This document shows, one piece after another, positions 1 through 8,553 of a stretch of 64,000 nucleotides of DNA (positions are counted from its first letter, which is position 1; the number at the start of each line of letters is the position of its first letter). Source of the stretch: Zooshikella harenae (GTDB taxonomy: Bacteria > Pseudomonadota > Gammaproteobacteria > Pseudomonadales > Zooshikellaceae); contig NZ_JAGSOY010000004.1 in assembly GCF_018837975.1 (NCBI RefSeq), positions 104,712-168,711 of the forward strand, in the 5' to 3' direction. The position numbers and the translations under genes are program-made. A model generated the notes under the pieces. That model made no database searches and was not told the origin of the DNA. It saw nothing but the letters and a program-made list of their open reading frames with translations.

Positions 1-134
1 GAGCGACCAAAGATGGCAAGTAATAAAAAGACACCTGATCGACCTATTGACTCAACCCGCATAATACCGGACTGCCCAAGACGGCGAAGAAAGGTAATGA
101 AGCTGGTCATTAAATCCAATCGTTGCCGCTTCAT
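1..134 (-). CDS. mlaE: MlaE, phospholipid ABC transporter permease (N-terminal fragment, cut by window edge)
   Basis: The ATG at 134 overlaps the mlaF stop as ATGA and opens a reverse-strand frame that stays open to base 1 (about 44 residues). It begins MKRQRLDLMTSFITFLRRLG and continues with the SGIMRVESIGRSG-type segment seen near the start of MlaE permeases. MlaE is the inner-membrane permease of the Mla complex, which moves phospholipids between the outer and inner membranes. Identity rests on this short N-terminus plus its position directly after mlaF, the usual mlaFEDCB order. The rest lies outside the window. Confidence 0.8.
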   Translation of the reverse strand, partial: MKRQRLDLMTSFITFLRRLGQSGIMRVESIGRSGVFLLLAIFGR

Positions 135-946
135 AGCACCTCTCCCATCAACAAATCTTGGCGATAATCTTGTGCCGGATAATGATAAGGTACAGGCCCA
201 TCAGGAAGCCCTTTCATAAACTGTTTTATTCTGTCATCAGTAGAATTCATTAGCTCATCAGGTGCTCCATGCCCTAACACACTGGCATCACCTACTACGT
301 AAATATAATCAGCGATACTGGCAGCCTCATGGACATCATGGGAAACCACTATACTGGTTAAGTTCAAGGCATCATTTAATAAGCGAATCAACTGGACCAA
401 AACCCCCATTGCAATAGGGTCCTGTCCAACAAAAGGCTCATCATACATAATCATCATTGGGTCCAAAGCAATCGCTCTTGCCAATGCGACCCGACGAGAC
501 ATTCCACCTGAAAGCTCGCTGGGCATTAAGTCTCTTGCCCCTCGAAGGCCAACTGCATGCAGCTTCATGAGTACAACATCACGAATCATTGCTTCTGGAA
601 GCTGAGTATGTACACGTAATGGAAAAGCAACGTTTTCATAAACACTTAGATCAGTAAAAAGAGCACCACTTTGAAACAACATGCCCATTTTTCGTCTGAC
701 CTTAAATAAATCACTACGACTTAAAGAAGGGATACTATGTCCATCCACAATAATATCGCCAGCATCAGGCTTAAGCTGGGCCCCGATCAAGCGTAATAAC
801 GTGGTTTTCCCTGTTCCACTTGGCCCCATAATAGCTGTCACTTTTCCTCTGGGAATATGAATTGTGACATTGTCATAAATAGCACGACCTGAACGTCTAA
901 ACGTTAAACCGTTAATTTCGACAATATTATCAGAGGCAAACGCCAT
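131..946 (-). CDS. mlaF: MlaF, ATP-binding subunit of the Mla phospholipid transporter
   Basis: This 271-residue cytoplasmic ABC ATPase powers MlaE in retrograde phospholipid transport that maintains outer-membrane lipid asymmetry. Visible motifs are Walker A GPSGTGKTT near residue 41, the Q-loop in MGMLFQSGALF, the signature LSGGMSRRVALARA near 145 and Walker B MIMYDEPF followed by the switch histidine in VVSHD. LSGGM and the QSGALF Q-loop are typical of the MlaF/Mkl branch. The length fits E. coli MlaF (about 269). The ATG is preceded by AAAGG at suitable spacing. It is the first gene of the operon running off the left edge. Confidence 0.95.
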   Translation of the reverse strand: MAFASDNIVEINGLTFRRSGRAIYDNVTIHIPRGKVTAIMGPSGTGKTTLLRLIGAQLKPDAGDIIVDGHSIPSLSRSDLFKVRRKMGMLFQSGALFTDLSVYENVAFPLRVHTQLPEAMIRDVVLMKLHAVGLRGARDLMPSELSGGMSRRVALARAIALDPMMIMYDEPFVGQDPIAMGVLVQLIRLLNDALNLTSIVVSHDVHEAASIADYIYVVGDASVLGHGAPDELMNSTDDRIKQFMKGLPDGPVPYHYPAQDYRQDLLMGEVL

Positions 947-1062
947 AATTTATCAACCTTTGTTAAACGCAGAACAACATTGACTATGGGCCAGACTGGG
1001 TCAAATAAATACCGCACTCATTTTATTTGAATACGTAAGTCTTATTTGAAAATAGTGCACAT

Positions 1063-1093
1063 TTTATACAATGATTCATTATTCAGCTGTCAA
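1063..1093 (-). promoter_or_regulatory. Candidate sigma-70 promoter of the mla operon
   Basis: On the reverse strand a perfect TTGACA (-35) lies at 1093-1088 and TATAAA (-10) at 1068-1063, with 19 bases between; an overlapping TGTATA gives 17. It would leave a leader of about 110 bases before the mlaF ATG. Assigned by eye from hexamer match and orientation only. Confidence 0.4.
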
Positions 1094-1518
1094 TGAAGGG
1101 TTATCATCTATCCCTTTTTTCAGCAAAGACAATGCATCCACAATTAGGTAAAAGTACTTAGTGCCGGCTGACAGTATTAGTATTTTGTTACTAGGGCGCG
1201 CATTTTAGCACTATTTATGAGGGAAACAAAAAGCAGCTTTTTATACACCAAATCACAAATGAATGTACTCACAAACCTATTAAATATCTAGCGCATCAAT
1301 CTAATTTGCACCATCGTATTTTTTAAGATAACGGTATTGATATTTAGGTCACATTAGTGGATATCTTTTTTACCACACTACAAGCCAGTAACAACATAAC
1401 TTTTAACAAAAATTAAACACTATCAACATATTTTCATAAACAATACTCGGTGTTGCGAAGGTATAATACCAATACAAACAGAATGGTTATTTTTTCTATA
1501 TTTAAAACAACTCTGCGT

Positions 1519-1543
1519 AAAAAAATATTACATTGCGTAATGT
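1519..1543 (-). terminator. Weak intrinsic terminator candidate after the M28 peptidase gene
   Basis: On the reverse strand ACATT-ACGC-AATGT forms a 5-bp hairpin followed shortly by a run of T residues (the A run at 1519-1525). It is about 115 bases past the peptidase stop. The stem is short and AT-rich, so this is tentative. Confidence 0.3.
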
Positions 1544-1595
1544 TTTAACACTAAATAGGAGACTATACGACCTGAAATCTCGTTAAAACAGATTT

Positions 1596-1646
1596 AAATC
1601 CCTTCCTCCCTTAACCCTGTAGAGAGCTAAGGAAGGAGTAGGATTT
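1596..1646 (-). repeat. Imperfect hairpin, REP-like, at the 3' end of the M28 peptidase gene
   Basis: AAATCC..CCT.CCTTA at 1596-1614 faces TAAGG.AGG..GGATTT at 1628-1646, giving an interrupted stem of about 14 pairs around a GT-rich loop. It lies 11 bases past the peptidase stop. Its composition resembles the GC-rich hairpins at 61036-61058 and 62778-62801, so it may be a dispersed repeat that also protects or ends the transcript. Confidence 0.45.
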
Positions 1647-1657
1647 CTTATAACGCT

Positions 1658-3319
1658 TTAGTTGCTCCACTGCCATTGCTGATAGTCATTTGATAAGTCA
1701 TACCAAACTCCCACCCAGTCGCCATACTTCTCACCAAAATGTGTTAAGTAAAACTTAGTGTGCTCTGCATTTTGCAGCCTTCCGCCAACCAGCTCCCAAC
1801 GTTGTGTATCATCTGTAGTCTTACACTCACTCAGTTGGGCCATATTAGCGCCTGTAAACCAAGAGCGCATTGCCAAGCATTGCTTTTTATCAGCTTTTGG
1901 ATGTATACGACCTGCACTATCCATCATCCATTTTTGGTTAGCCGCATTATTACACTGGCTTGCGGTGATCCTATTGCCACCCTGCTTATTCACACCTAAA
2001 CAGAAACCTTTGCCATTTTTCAGAAGTTTATATGAACCATCATCTGGAGTATTTGGATCAGGGTTATCTGGACTACCCCCCGCACTTTTCGCTAACTCTA
2101 CAGCAAAAGCCGTTGCTAACTTAGCGAATTTAATGGCATGCAAACCATTACCACCCGCACTTTCCAATGTATCATTGGTAGAATGAATATTATTGTTTGA
2201 TTCACGCATCTGTGCTTCAAAAGGCATTACTGCAGGATAGCCATTACGATACCAGGAAGCATGATCTGAACATGCATAACCACAACTACCGTAACCTACA
2301 GTAATTTCTGGAAAGTAGGTTTCAGCAAGTTTTGCCGTAAACTGAGTAAGTTCATTCGATGTGTTGTCTTGCATAAATACAACATCTGCACGAGAACCAT
2401 TAAAGAGTGTCATATCCAACTGCATCACACCAATAACATTGGTATTACTCTGCTTGTGTTGTGCTGCAATATCACCTGAACCTCGTAAGCCAACTTCTTC
2501 TGCCGCATACCCCATAAACTTTATAGTGCGTTTGGGATTAAAATCACTTGCAAAGAGTACTCGCATTGCTTCAGTAAGTGAGGCTATACCTGATGCATTA
2601 TCATCTGCACCTGGCGCTTTTGCCCGTATTTTGTCACTACTGCTCTGATTGATTGAGTCCAGGTGCCCCCCAACAACAACAACCTCATCCGGTAATTCAC
2701 TTCCTTTCCAGGTTAATACCACAGAAGGTTGTTGCCACTGGCTATGTTTCACCAATTTAACTGAAACATTTTTATGTCCATTTGCTAACTGCTCCCACTG
2801 ACTTTTAATCCAGTTGGCAGCCTCTACGCCAGTATCACTTTGATAGTAACGATTATTAAAACGGCTTAAACTATTAATGGTTTCTTTTAAAGATGCTTCC
2901 TGAACAGAAGGAATTAGCGCAGTGACGACTTCCCCTTGATCAATCGTGTAATTAGGTTCTACAAAGTCATTAAGTGGCGTGTTTTCATTTTGCTTCACCA
3001 AGGCTAGTGCTTGCTCAAAGTCATCATGCACTATAAATCCCCCGCAGCGTTTCATCCGCAGGTGAATAAACTGACTTAATGCATCTATTTTCTTCTTTGA
3101 AACCTTGGCGACAGTTGAATTACTTGTAGAAAATGCTTCATCGGCTGTCAGTGATGACAGATCAACATCCTCCAAAAGATAAGGCATTTCTGTACGGATT
3201 TTGTCCCGTGTCTCTTTATCGATAGTGATCCAAAAGCCATCATCAGCCCAACCAGACATACTGACTGCAGCTAACAATGCACTACTGACAAAGACACGAC
3301 TTAATGGTAAAAGCTTCAC
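1658..3319 (-). CDS. Secreted M28 zinc aminopeptidase with C-terminal ricin-type lectin-like module
   Basis: This 553-residue protein resembles Vibrio/Aeromonas leucyl aminopeptidase (M28), which releases N-terminal amino acids from peptides outside the cell. A signal peptide (about 1-25, ending SGWAD) is followed by a propeptide and the catalytic domain (about 140-410). The di-zinc site is complete: H219 in GGHLDS, D239 in GADDNASG, E274/E275 in AAEEVGLRG, D302 in QLDM and H379 in HSTNDT. C346/C350 match the family disulfide. An Asp/Pro linker (416-428) joins a 125-residue QxW-type lectin-like module ending QQWQW, also found on the serine protease at 41063. The start is GTG with GAGGG seven bases upstream. 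It stands alone between mlaF and yrbG. Confidence 0.92.
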   Translation of the reverse strand: MKLLPLSRVFVSSALLAAVSMSGWADDGFWITIDKETRDKIRTEMPYLLEDVDLSSLTADEAFSTSNSTVAKVSKKKIDALSQFIHLRMKRCGGFIVHDDFEQALALVKQNENTPLNDFVEPNYTIDQGEVVTALIPSVQEASLKETINSLSRFNNRYYQSDTGVEAANWIKSQWEQLANGHKNVSVKLVKHSQWQQPSVVLTWKGSELPDEVVVVGGHLDSINQSSSDKIRAKAPGADDNASGIASLTEAMRVLFASDFNPKRTIKFMGYAAEEVGLRGSGDIAAQHKQSNTNVIGVMQLDMTLFNGSRADVVFMQDNTSNELTQFTAKLAETYFPEITVGYGSCGYACSDHASWYRNGYPAVMPFEAQMRESNNNIHSTNDTLESAGGNGLHAIKFAKLATAFAVELAKSAGGSPDNPDPNTPDDGSYKLLKNGKGFCLGVNKQGGNRITASQCNNAANQKWMMDSAGRIHPKADKKQCLAMRSWFTGANMAQLSECKTTDDTQRWELVGGRLQNAEHTKFYLTHFGEKYGDWVGVWYDLSNDYQQWQWSN

Positions 3320-3338
3320 GGCTAAACCCTCGCGATAG

Positions 3339-3424
3339 ACCTAGTTCATAACAACGGATTACTTCGACTTGTAGTGGCCGTACGCTAGGTGCTCCAAAGG
3401 TCTGCTGCCCTAACACAACAGACC
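3339..3424 (-). promoter_or_regulatory. Two-hairpin leader of the M28 peptidase gene
   Basis: Reading towards the gene, GGTCTG/CAGACC (3399-3404 with 3419-3424) forms one hairpin. ACCTAG/CTAGGT (3339-3344 with 3385-3390) encloses ACGG/CCGT (3354-3357 with 3378-3381) to form a second. The second hairpin ends about 20 bases before the GTG start and just before the ribosome site, so it could influence translation or mRNA stability. No known riboswitch family was recognised. Confidence 0.35.
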
Positions 3425-3909
3425 AAAGCTAATAGTTAAAAACTTTTTTATAAGTGTTTTACAAGTTCATCAATGAATAAATCTAAGCGCTACATATACT
3501 AAAAACGTGGCTATATAACTTTATTAACAACAAACTTTTTCTCAAAAATAGCCAACACATGATAAGTGTCAGACAGCACAAAAATATTCATAAAGGGTAT
3601 AAAAATAGCAAACACCTGTCGTACAGAACCCAATCAAGCTTATCAGTTAACGAAGGGGGGGCTGAGGGGAGCAAGTCGCAAATTATTATCACCTGCTTAC
3701 TAAAACGCGGATCTGCATAACATATCCCATTAGAGTAATGATTTTCATCATCGAATAATTGTGAAAACATAATTACTGCGAATTAATGACAAATCTCACA
3801 ACACAATAACTGAGTACAAACTATTTATTCTTTTTCTTTACTTGCATTTCAATTACAGACTTCCTTTAATAGCGCCCTAACAATACGAGAATATAAACGA
3901 GTTGAATTT
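3425..3909. other. Intergenic DNA between the M28 peptidase and yrbG
   Basis: AT-rich sequence without a credible gene; a 60-codon reverse frame at 3588-3770 has no family resemblance and no clear ribosome site. One copy of the nonamer AAGGGTATA lies at 3593-3601. The promoters of both flanking divergent genes must lie here or just outside, but none is clear by eye. Confidence 0.4.
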
Positions 3910-4887
3910 ATGTCTCTGCTATTAGCTTTTATCGCCATTTTGGTAGGTTTTGCTGTGCTCATATGGAGTGCAGATATGTTTGTCGATGGCGCAGCCGCCA
4001 CTGCACGAAATTTTGGCATGTCAACCATGATGATAGGTTTAACTATTGTTGCTTTTGGCACCTCCGCACCAGAAATTCTGGTGGCGATCATGGCTGCTTC
4101 GGATGGGCATTCAGGTTTAGCCGCTGGTAATGCACTAGGCTCTAACATTGCCAACATTGGTTTAGTTTTAGGCATCACTGCACTAGTAGCCCCCCTTCCC
4201 ATAAAGTCATCTTTACTGCGTAAAGAAGTCCCCCTTTTACTTGCAGTGACATTTCTAGCAGGTGTGTGTCTCTTTGACTCTAGCTTGGCCCTACTGGATG
4301 GGATAATTCTACTGTGCGGGTTAGTGGCAACGCTTTACCTATTTTATCGTTGGCAGCAAAATTCTTCTAAAGGTGCAGACCCTCTGATTACAGAGGAAGA
4401 AGAGGAAGTTCCTGATTTCTCGCAAAAAAAAGCAACATGGCTATTCATTTGTGGGCTGGTTCTTCTCCTTATTAGCTCCAGAATCTTGGTGTGGGGAGCC
4501 ACTGAAATCGCGCAATCGCTTGGTGTCAGTGAACTCATCATTGGCTTAACGGTGGTTGCAATCGGAACCAGTCTCCCAGAACTAGCAGCCTCAATTGCTA
4601 GTGCTCGAAAAAATCACCACGACATTGCGATTGGTAATGTGGTTGGCTCAAACCTTTTTAACTTACTGGCTGTACTACCTATGCCCGCGTTGATTAACCC
4701 TGACCATTTCAGCAGCCTTGTTTTCCAGCGTGATTATCTAGCTATGTTGTTACTAACAGGATTTCTGGTTGGTATGATTTTCTGGGGTAAAATTCGACAA
4801 TCCTCACTTAGCCGTATTAATGGCTCCTGCCTAGTTGCATGTTATGTGGGATATGGCATTGTTCTTTACTTAACTCACAGTCTTTAG
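3910..4887 (+). CDS. yrbG: YrbG-type Na+/Ca2+ antiporter family inner-membrane protein
   Basis: A 325-residue member of the CaCA superfamily with two homologous halves, each of about five membrane segments. The paired alpha repeats are visible: AFGTSAPEILVAI with GNALGSNIAN in the first half and AIGTSLPELAASI with GNVVGSNLFN in the second. An acidic cytoplasmic loop (TEEEEEVPD, about 160-168) separates the halves. It is expected to exchange cations across the inner membrane; the E. coli homologue's physiological role is unclear. It heads the conserved yrbG-kdsD-kdsC-lptCAB cluster. The ribosome site is weak. Confidence 0.92.
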   Translation: MSLLLAFIAILVGFAVLIWSADMFVDGAAATARNFGMSTMMIGLTIVAFGTSAPEILVAIMAASDGHSGLAAGNALGSNIANIGLVLGITALVAPLPIKSSLLRKEVPLLLAVTFLAGVCLFDSSLALLDGIILLCGLVATLYLFYRWQQNSSKGADPLITEEEEEVPDFSQKKATWLFICGLVLLLISSRILVWGATEIAQSLGVSELIIGLTVVAIGTSLPELAASIASARKNHHDIAIGNVVGSNLFNLLAVLPMPALINPDHFSSLVFQRDYLAMLLLTGFLVGMIFWGKIRQSSLSRINGSCLVACYVGYGIVLYLTHSL

Positions 4888-4999
4888 TCTGTCATAATTC
4901 GCGCCAGCTAATACAGATGATTTTTACTCAGTCCACGTTCCATGTTAAATAAGCAGCCCAGTAATGTGTCTTTGACTCACTCTATATAGTAGGTAGATT

Positions 5000-5974
5000 A
5001 TGACCCAGGCAGAACAGCTTATAGCGTCAGGCAAACGCACCTTTGATATTGAAATTGAAGCGCTACAACAACTAGCAGGCTCTGTAAATGCTGACTTTGT
5101 TGCAGCATGTGAGCTTATTCTTGACTGTAAAGGCCGAGTGGTTGTCGTAGGCATGGGCAAGTCAGGGCATATTGGTAATAAGATTGCCGCAACACTAGCC
5201 AGTACCGGCACACCTGCGTTTTTTGTACATCCTGGTGAAGCCAGTCATGGCGATATGGGTATGATTACCGACAGCGATGTCGTTATTGCTCTCTCTAATT
5301 CTGGTAACACTGCTGAGGTAGTAACACTTCTCCCCCTTCTAAAGCGACTGGGTACTTCTTTGATCAGCATGACAGGAAACCCCCAATCAACGCTTGCAAA
5401 AGCGGCTGATGTTAACCTCGATGTTGCCATCAAAAGAGAAGCCTGCCCACTGGATTTAGCGCCGACAGCAAGCACGACAGTCGCATTGGTAATGGGTGAT
5501 GCTTTAGCTATAGCTTTACTCGAAGCAAAGGGCTTCACTGCTGAAGACTTTGCATTTTCCCACCCTGGCGGTAGCCTAGGCCGACGACTACTGCTAAAAG
5601 TTGCAGATATTATGCATCAGAAAGATCGCTTACCCGCAGTTCGCTTAGGTACTCGGCTTAGAGATGCCCTACTGGAAATGACCCAGCAAGGATTGGGTAT
5701 GACCGCCATTGTAGACGCTGAAGGCCTGCTTCAAGGCGTCTTTACTGATGGCGATTTACGTAGAGCGCTTGATCAGAGTATTGATATTCAACAAGCCACC
5801 ATTGACAGCGTCATGACATTGAAGTGCAAAGTTGCTAAAGCGGATATGCTGGCAGCTCAAGCACTTAATATTATGGAAAAAAACAAAATCAATGGTTTAA
5901 TTGTGGTTGATGATAACCATAAGGCCATAGGTGCCCTTAATATGCATGATCTTTTACGTGCAGGTGTCGTATGA
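5000..5974 (+). CDS. kdsD: D-arabinose-5-phosphate isomerase KdsD
   Basis: It interconverts ribulose 5-phosphate and arabinose 5-phosphate, the first step of Kdo synthesis for lipopolysaccharide. The 324 residues comprise a SIS sugar-isomerase domain (about 40-175; GMGKSGHIGNKIAATLASTG and the SNSGNTAE phosphosugar motif are visible) and two CBS domains (about 205-262 and 270-324). Length matches E. coli KdsD (328). AGGTAG precedes the ATG, and the stop overlaps the kdsC start as ATGA, so the two are probably translationally coupled. Confidence 0.96.
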   Translation: MTQAEQLIASGKRTFDIEIEALQQLAGSVNADFVAACELILDCKGRVVVVGMGKSGHIGNKIAATLASTGTPAFFVHPGEASHGDMGMITDSDVVIALSNSGNTAEVVTLLPLLKRLGTSLISMTGNPQSTLAKAADVNLDVAIKREACPLDLAPTASTTVALVMGDALAIALLEAKGFTAEDFAFSHPGGSLGRRLLLKVADIMHQKDRLPAVRLGTRLRDALLEMTQQGLGMTAIVDAEGLLQGVFTDGDLRRALDQSIDIQQATIDSVMTLKCKVAKADMLAAQALNIMEKNKINGLIVVDDNHKAIGALNMHDLLRAGVV

Positions 5975-6504
5975 GTTTACAGCATTTAACCACAAAAGCC
6001 GCGGCTGTTCGTTTACTGGTATGCGATGTTGATGGTGTACTGACTGATGGCCGCCTTTACTTTACAGAAGACGGCCAAGAATTTAAGACATTTAACACGC
6101 TGGATGGCCTGGGCTTCAAACTTTTGCAGCAAACTGGGGTCAAAATCGCTATTATCACTGGTCGTAAATCCAAGGTTGTCAGCCAACGTATGACTGCGCT
6201 TGGTGTAGAGATTGTTTATCAGGGTCGTGAAGATAAGCTTGTCGTTCTAAAAGATATTCTTGAGCAGCTTGATCTTACGCCTGAACAAGTAGCTTATTTA
6301 GGGGATGACTTACCTGACCTCCCTGCTATCCGCCATGTTGGCTTAGGCTTGGCTGTTGCTAATGCAAGTCCAATGGTGAAGCAATATGCTGCTGGCGTCA
6401 CCCAACAGAATGGTGGACTAGGTGCTGCCAGAGAAGTATGCGAGTTTATTATGGCAAGCCAAGGTACCCTTGATGCCCAACTAGCTCCTTACTTATGTTG
6501 TTAA
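5971..6504 (+). CDS. kdsC: 3-deoxy-D-manno-octulosonate 8-phosphate phosphatase KdsC
   Basis: This 177-residue HAD-superfamily phosphatase removes phosphate from Kdo 8-phosphate in the cytoplasm. HAD motif I is DVDGVLTDG near residue 19, the motif II threonine is in IITGRKS, and the acidic motif IV is GDDLPDLP near 110. It lacks a cap domain, as expected for this tetrameric type. It overlaps kdsD by four bases and precedes lptC, the conserved order linking Kdo synthesis with LPS export. Confidence 0.96.
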   Translation: MSLQHLTTKAAAVRLLVCDVDGVLTDGRLYFTEDGQEFKTFNTLDGLGFKLLQQTGVKIAIITGRKSKVVSQRMTALGVEIVYQGREDKLVVLKDILEQLDLTPEQVAYLGDDLPDLPAIRHVGLGLAVANASPMVKQYAAGVTQQNGGLGAAREVCEFIMASQGTLDAQLAPYLCC

Positions 6505-6550
6505 CGTGACATTACTGTCTTTAACTTCTATAGAATGAGCTTAGTTCAAT

Positions 6551-7132
6551 ATGGGCTTTAAACGTATTACTACGCTGATATTACTGTTGATACTGGGGTA
6601 TGGCTTATTTACTTTTCTGAATCAGCCTGATGCATTTAACTTAACTGCACCAACAAGTGATAAAAAGGAAGATACTGCTATTTCTCCAGACTTTTTCATG
6701 GAGTCACCCGTAATCACCCAGTATACAGCTCAAGGTGAGCGAGACTACATTGTTGTTTCTGAGAAAATAAGCCACTTTCCTCACAATGATATTTCGTTGA
6801 TTGATCAGCCTGATATTTTGATTACACGGAAACAAAGTAGCGATTGGCATACAACATCACGTCAGGGCAGAATACTTCCTGGTGGAGATGTGATGGAACT
6901 CTGGGATAATGTCGTAGTTAGAGAACAGAAAACTACGGGAAATCCTGGCATGATTATAACAACAGAATTTCTTACTGTTTATGCTGAACAAAATCAGGCG
7001 AAAACCAAACGTCCAGTAACCATTAAAACTGTCAACTCAGTTGTCAACGCGGTCGGCATGAATACTTATTTAGATGAGGAGCGTGTGGAGTTGCTATCCA
7101 ATGTTAGGGGAACATATGAAGTACAGGATTAA
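6551..7132 (+). CDS. lptC: LPS export protein LptC
   Basis: A 193-residue bitopic inner-membrane protein of the Lpt bridge that receives lipopolysaccharide from LptB2FG and passes it to LptA. One N-terminal membrane helix (about 5-22) is followed by a periplasmic beta-jellyroll region with typical LptC stretches (FFMESPVITQYTAQGERDY; LWDNVVVRE). Its 3' end overlaps the proposed lptA start by 17 bases, consistent with coupled translation. Length matches E. coli LptC (191). Confidence 0.93.
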   Translation: MGFKRITTLILLLILGYGLFTFLNQPDAFNLTAPTSDKKEDTAISPDFFMESPVITQYTAQGERDYIVVSEKISHFPHNDISLIDQPDILITRKQSSDWHTTSRQGRILPGGDVMELWDNVVVREQKTTGNPGMIITTEFLTVYAEQNQAKTKRPVTIKTVNSVVNAVGMNTYLDEERVELLSNVRGTYEVQD

Positions 7133-7634
7133 CCTTTTAACAATAGGACTATTACTTGTTAACCTACTGGGCCAGCAAAGTGCCTGGGCTTTGCCTGCTG
7201 ACAGAGAAAAGCCAATCCACGCAAAATCTGATAGTGCTAATGCCGAAAAAGATGGCATACGCATACTGACGGGAAATGTTGTCATCACCCAAGGCACCAT
7301 AAAAATTACTGGTCACAAAGTCACGATTTACACTGACAAGCAGGGAAATATCAACAAAGTGATTGCCCTGGGTAGCCCTGCACACTATGAAGAAAAACCT
7401 GAACCAAACAAAGAGTTAATTCGCGCCTATGGGAAAAAAATCAACTATATGATTCCTCAAGAAAGAGTTGAAATTATTGTTAATGCCAAATTGTTTCAGG
7501 AAGGCAACAAGTTCACAGGCAAGCGCATTGACTATAACATGAAAACCCAAACTGTGAATGCTAAAGGCGACTCATCAAAAGCTGGCGGCAAGCAACGTGT
7601 TGAGATGATCCTGCAACCCACTAAGACGAAGTAA
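7116..7634 (+). CDS. lptA: Periplasmic LPS-binding bridge protein LptA
   Basis: A 172-residue periplasmic protein that forms the beta-jellyroll bridge carrying lipopolysaccharide to the outer membrane. I chose the ATG at 7116: AGGGG lies six bases upstream and it gives a proper signal peptide ([20 protein letters not shown], cleavage near SAWA-LP). An in-frame start at 7074 would add 14 polar residues before the signal peptide. The OstA-type core includes [14 protein letters not shown] and [16 protein letters not shown]. It overlaps lptC and is followed four bases later by lptB. Confidence 0.94.
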   Translation: MKYRINLLTIGLLLVNLLGQQSAWALPADREKPIHAKSDSANAEKDGIRILTGNVVITQGTIKITGHKVTIYTDKQGNINKVIALGSPAHYEEKPEPNKELIRAYGKKINYMIPQERVEIIVNAKLFQEGNKFTGKRIDYNMKTQTVNAKGDSSKAGGKQRVEMILQPTKTK

Positions 7635-7638
7635 CTCT

Positions 7639-8364
7639 ATGCCTGTCCTACAAGCCCAAAATCTGGCAAAAAGCTATAAAGGCCGTCAAGTTGTCAAAGA
7701 AGTCTCACTTCATATCGAAAGTGGTCAAATCGTTGGTTTGCTTGGTCCCAATGGTGCAGGGAAAACAACTACGTTTTATATGATCGTTGGCTTGGTAAGA
7801 TCTGATCATGGCCAAGTACAAATAGATGAACAGGATATTACGCACCTACCAATGCATGGTAGAGCACGTGCAGGAATTGGTTACTTACCACAGGAAGCGT
7901 CTATTTTTCGAAAACTATCTGTCAGCGAAAATATTATGGGAATTTTAGAAACCCGTAAGGATTTAAATCGACAACAGCGAGAAGAAAAACTTAACCAGTT
8001 GCTTGAAGAATTTAATGTAACCCACCTCAAAGATAGTATGGGTATGAGCTTATCTGGAGGGGAACGTAGACGTGTTGAAATTGCTCGTGCACTGGCAACA
8101 GAACCCTCTTTCATCCTATTAGATGAACCTTTTGCTGGGGTTGACCCCATCTCTGTAAATGATATAAAAATGATAGTATCTCATTTAAAAGAAAGAGGCA
8201 TTGGGGTACTAATTACAGATCACAATGTGCGAGAAACACTTGATATTTGTGAGTTAGCCTACATAGTAAGTGAAGGACAAATAATCGCTCAAGGTTCAGC
8301 GAGTGATGTAATGGCCAACCAAAAAGTCAAGGATGTTTATCTTGGACACCAATTCAAAATCTAA
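7639..8364 (+). CDS. lptB: LPS export ABC transporter ATPase LptB
   Basis: A 241-residue ATPase that drives LptFG extraction of lipopolysaccharide from the inner membrane. Motifs: Walker [10 protein letters not shown] near residue 36, Q-loop in [11 protein letters not shown], signature [15 protein letters not shown] near 138, Walker [14 protein letters not shown] and switch histidine in ITDHNVRET. Length is the same as E. coli LptB (241). It ends the kdsD-lptB block, 189 bases before rpoN. Confidence 0.97.
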   Translation: MPVLQAQNLAKSYKGRQVVKEVSLHIESGQIVGLLGPNGAGKTTTFYMIVGLVRSDHGQVQIDEQDITHLPMHGRARAGIGYLPQEASIFRKLSVSENIMGILETRKDLNRQQREEKLNQLLEEFNVTHLKDSMGMSLSGGERRRVEIARALATEPSFILLDEPFAGVDPISVNDIKMIVSHLKERGIGVLITDHNVRETLDICELAYIVSEGQIIAQGSASDVMANQKVKDVYLGHQFKI

Positions 8365-8553
8365 GACAAGTAGCCTGGTCGCGCATATAATGTGTTAGTG
8401 TATGAGATGCGGCCACTCATTATTCTCATTCACTATTTACTGAACAATTAGTGTGGCAGCATTAGTTCACCACAACGACAGGTACTGTTAGTGGAAAATT
8501 AATAGATAAATTTCAGCATTTGCTTTGTTGCAGTGTAGGTAAACCAACTAACT

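Larger units (their letters stand above)
947..1657. other. 711-base intergenic region between mlaF and the M28 peptidase gene
   Basis: No convincing coding frame. It holds a candidate mla promoter (1063-1093, reverse), a short AAGGG/CCCTT hairpin followed by T residues at 1095-1121 (forward), an AT-rich hairpin at 1519-1543 and a GC-richer imperfect hairpin at 1596-1646. The last two may end the peptidase transcript. The remaining sequence is AT-rich and featureless to my reading. Confidence 0.5.

Noticed and set aside
1..219. Forward 68-codon frame at the left edge
   Set aside because: Antisense to the well-supported mlaE and mlaF coding regions.
3588..3770. 60-codon reverse frame between the M28 gene and yrbG
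   Set aside because: No signal, family pattern or ribosome site; composition matches AT-rich intergenic DNA.
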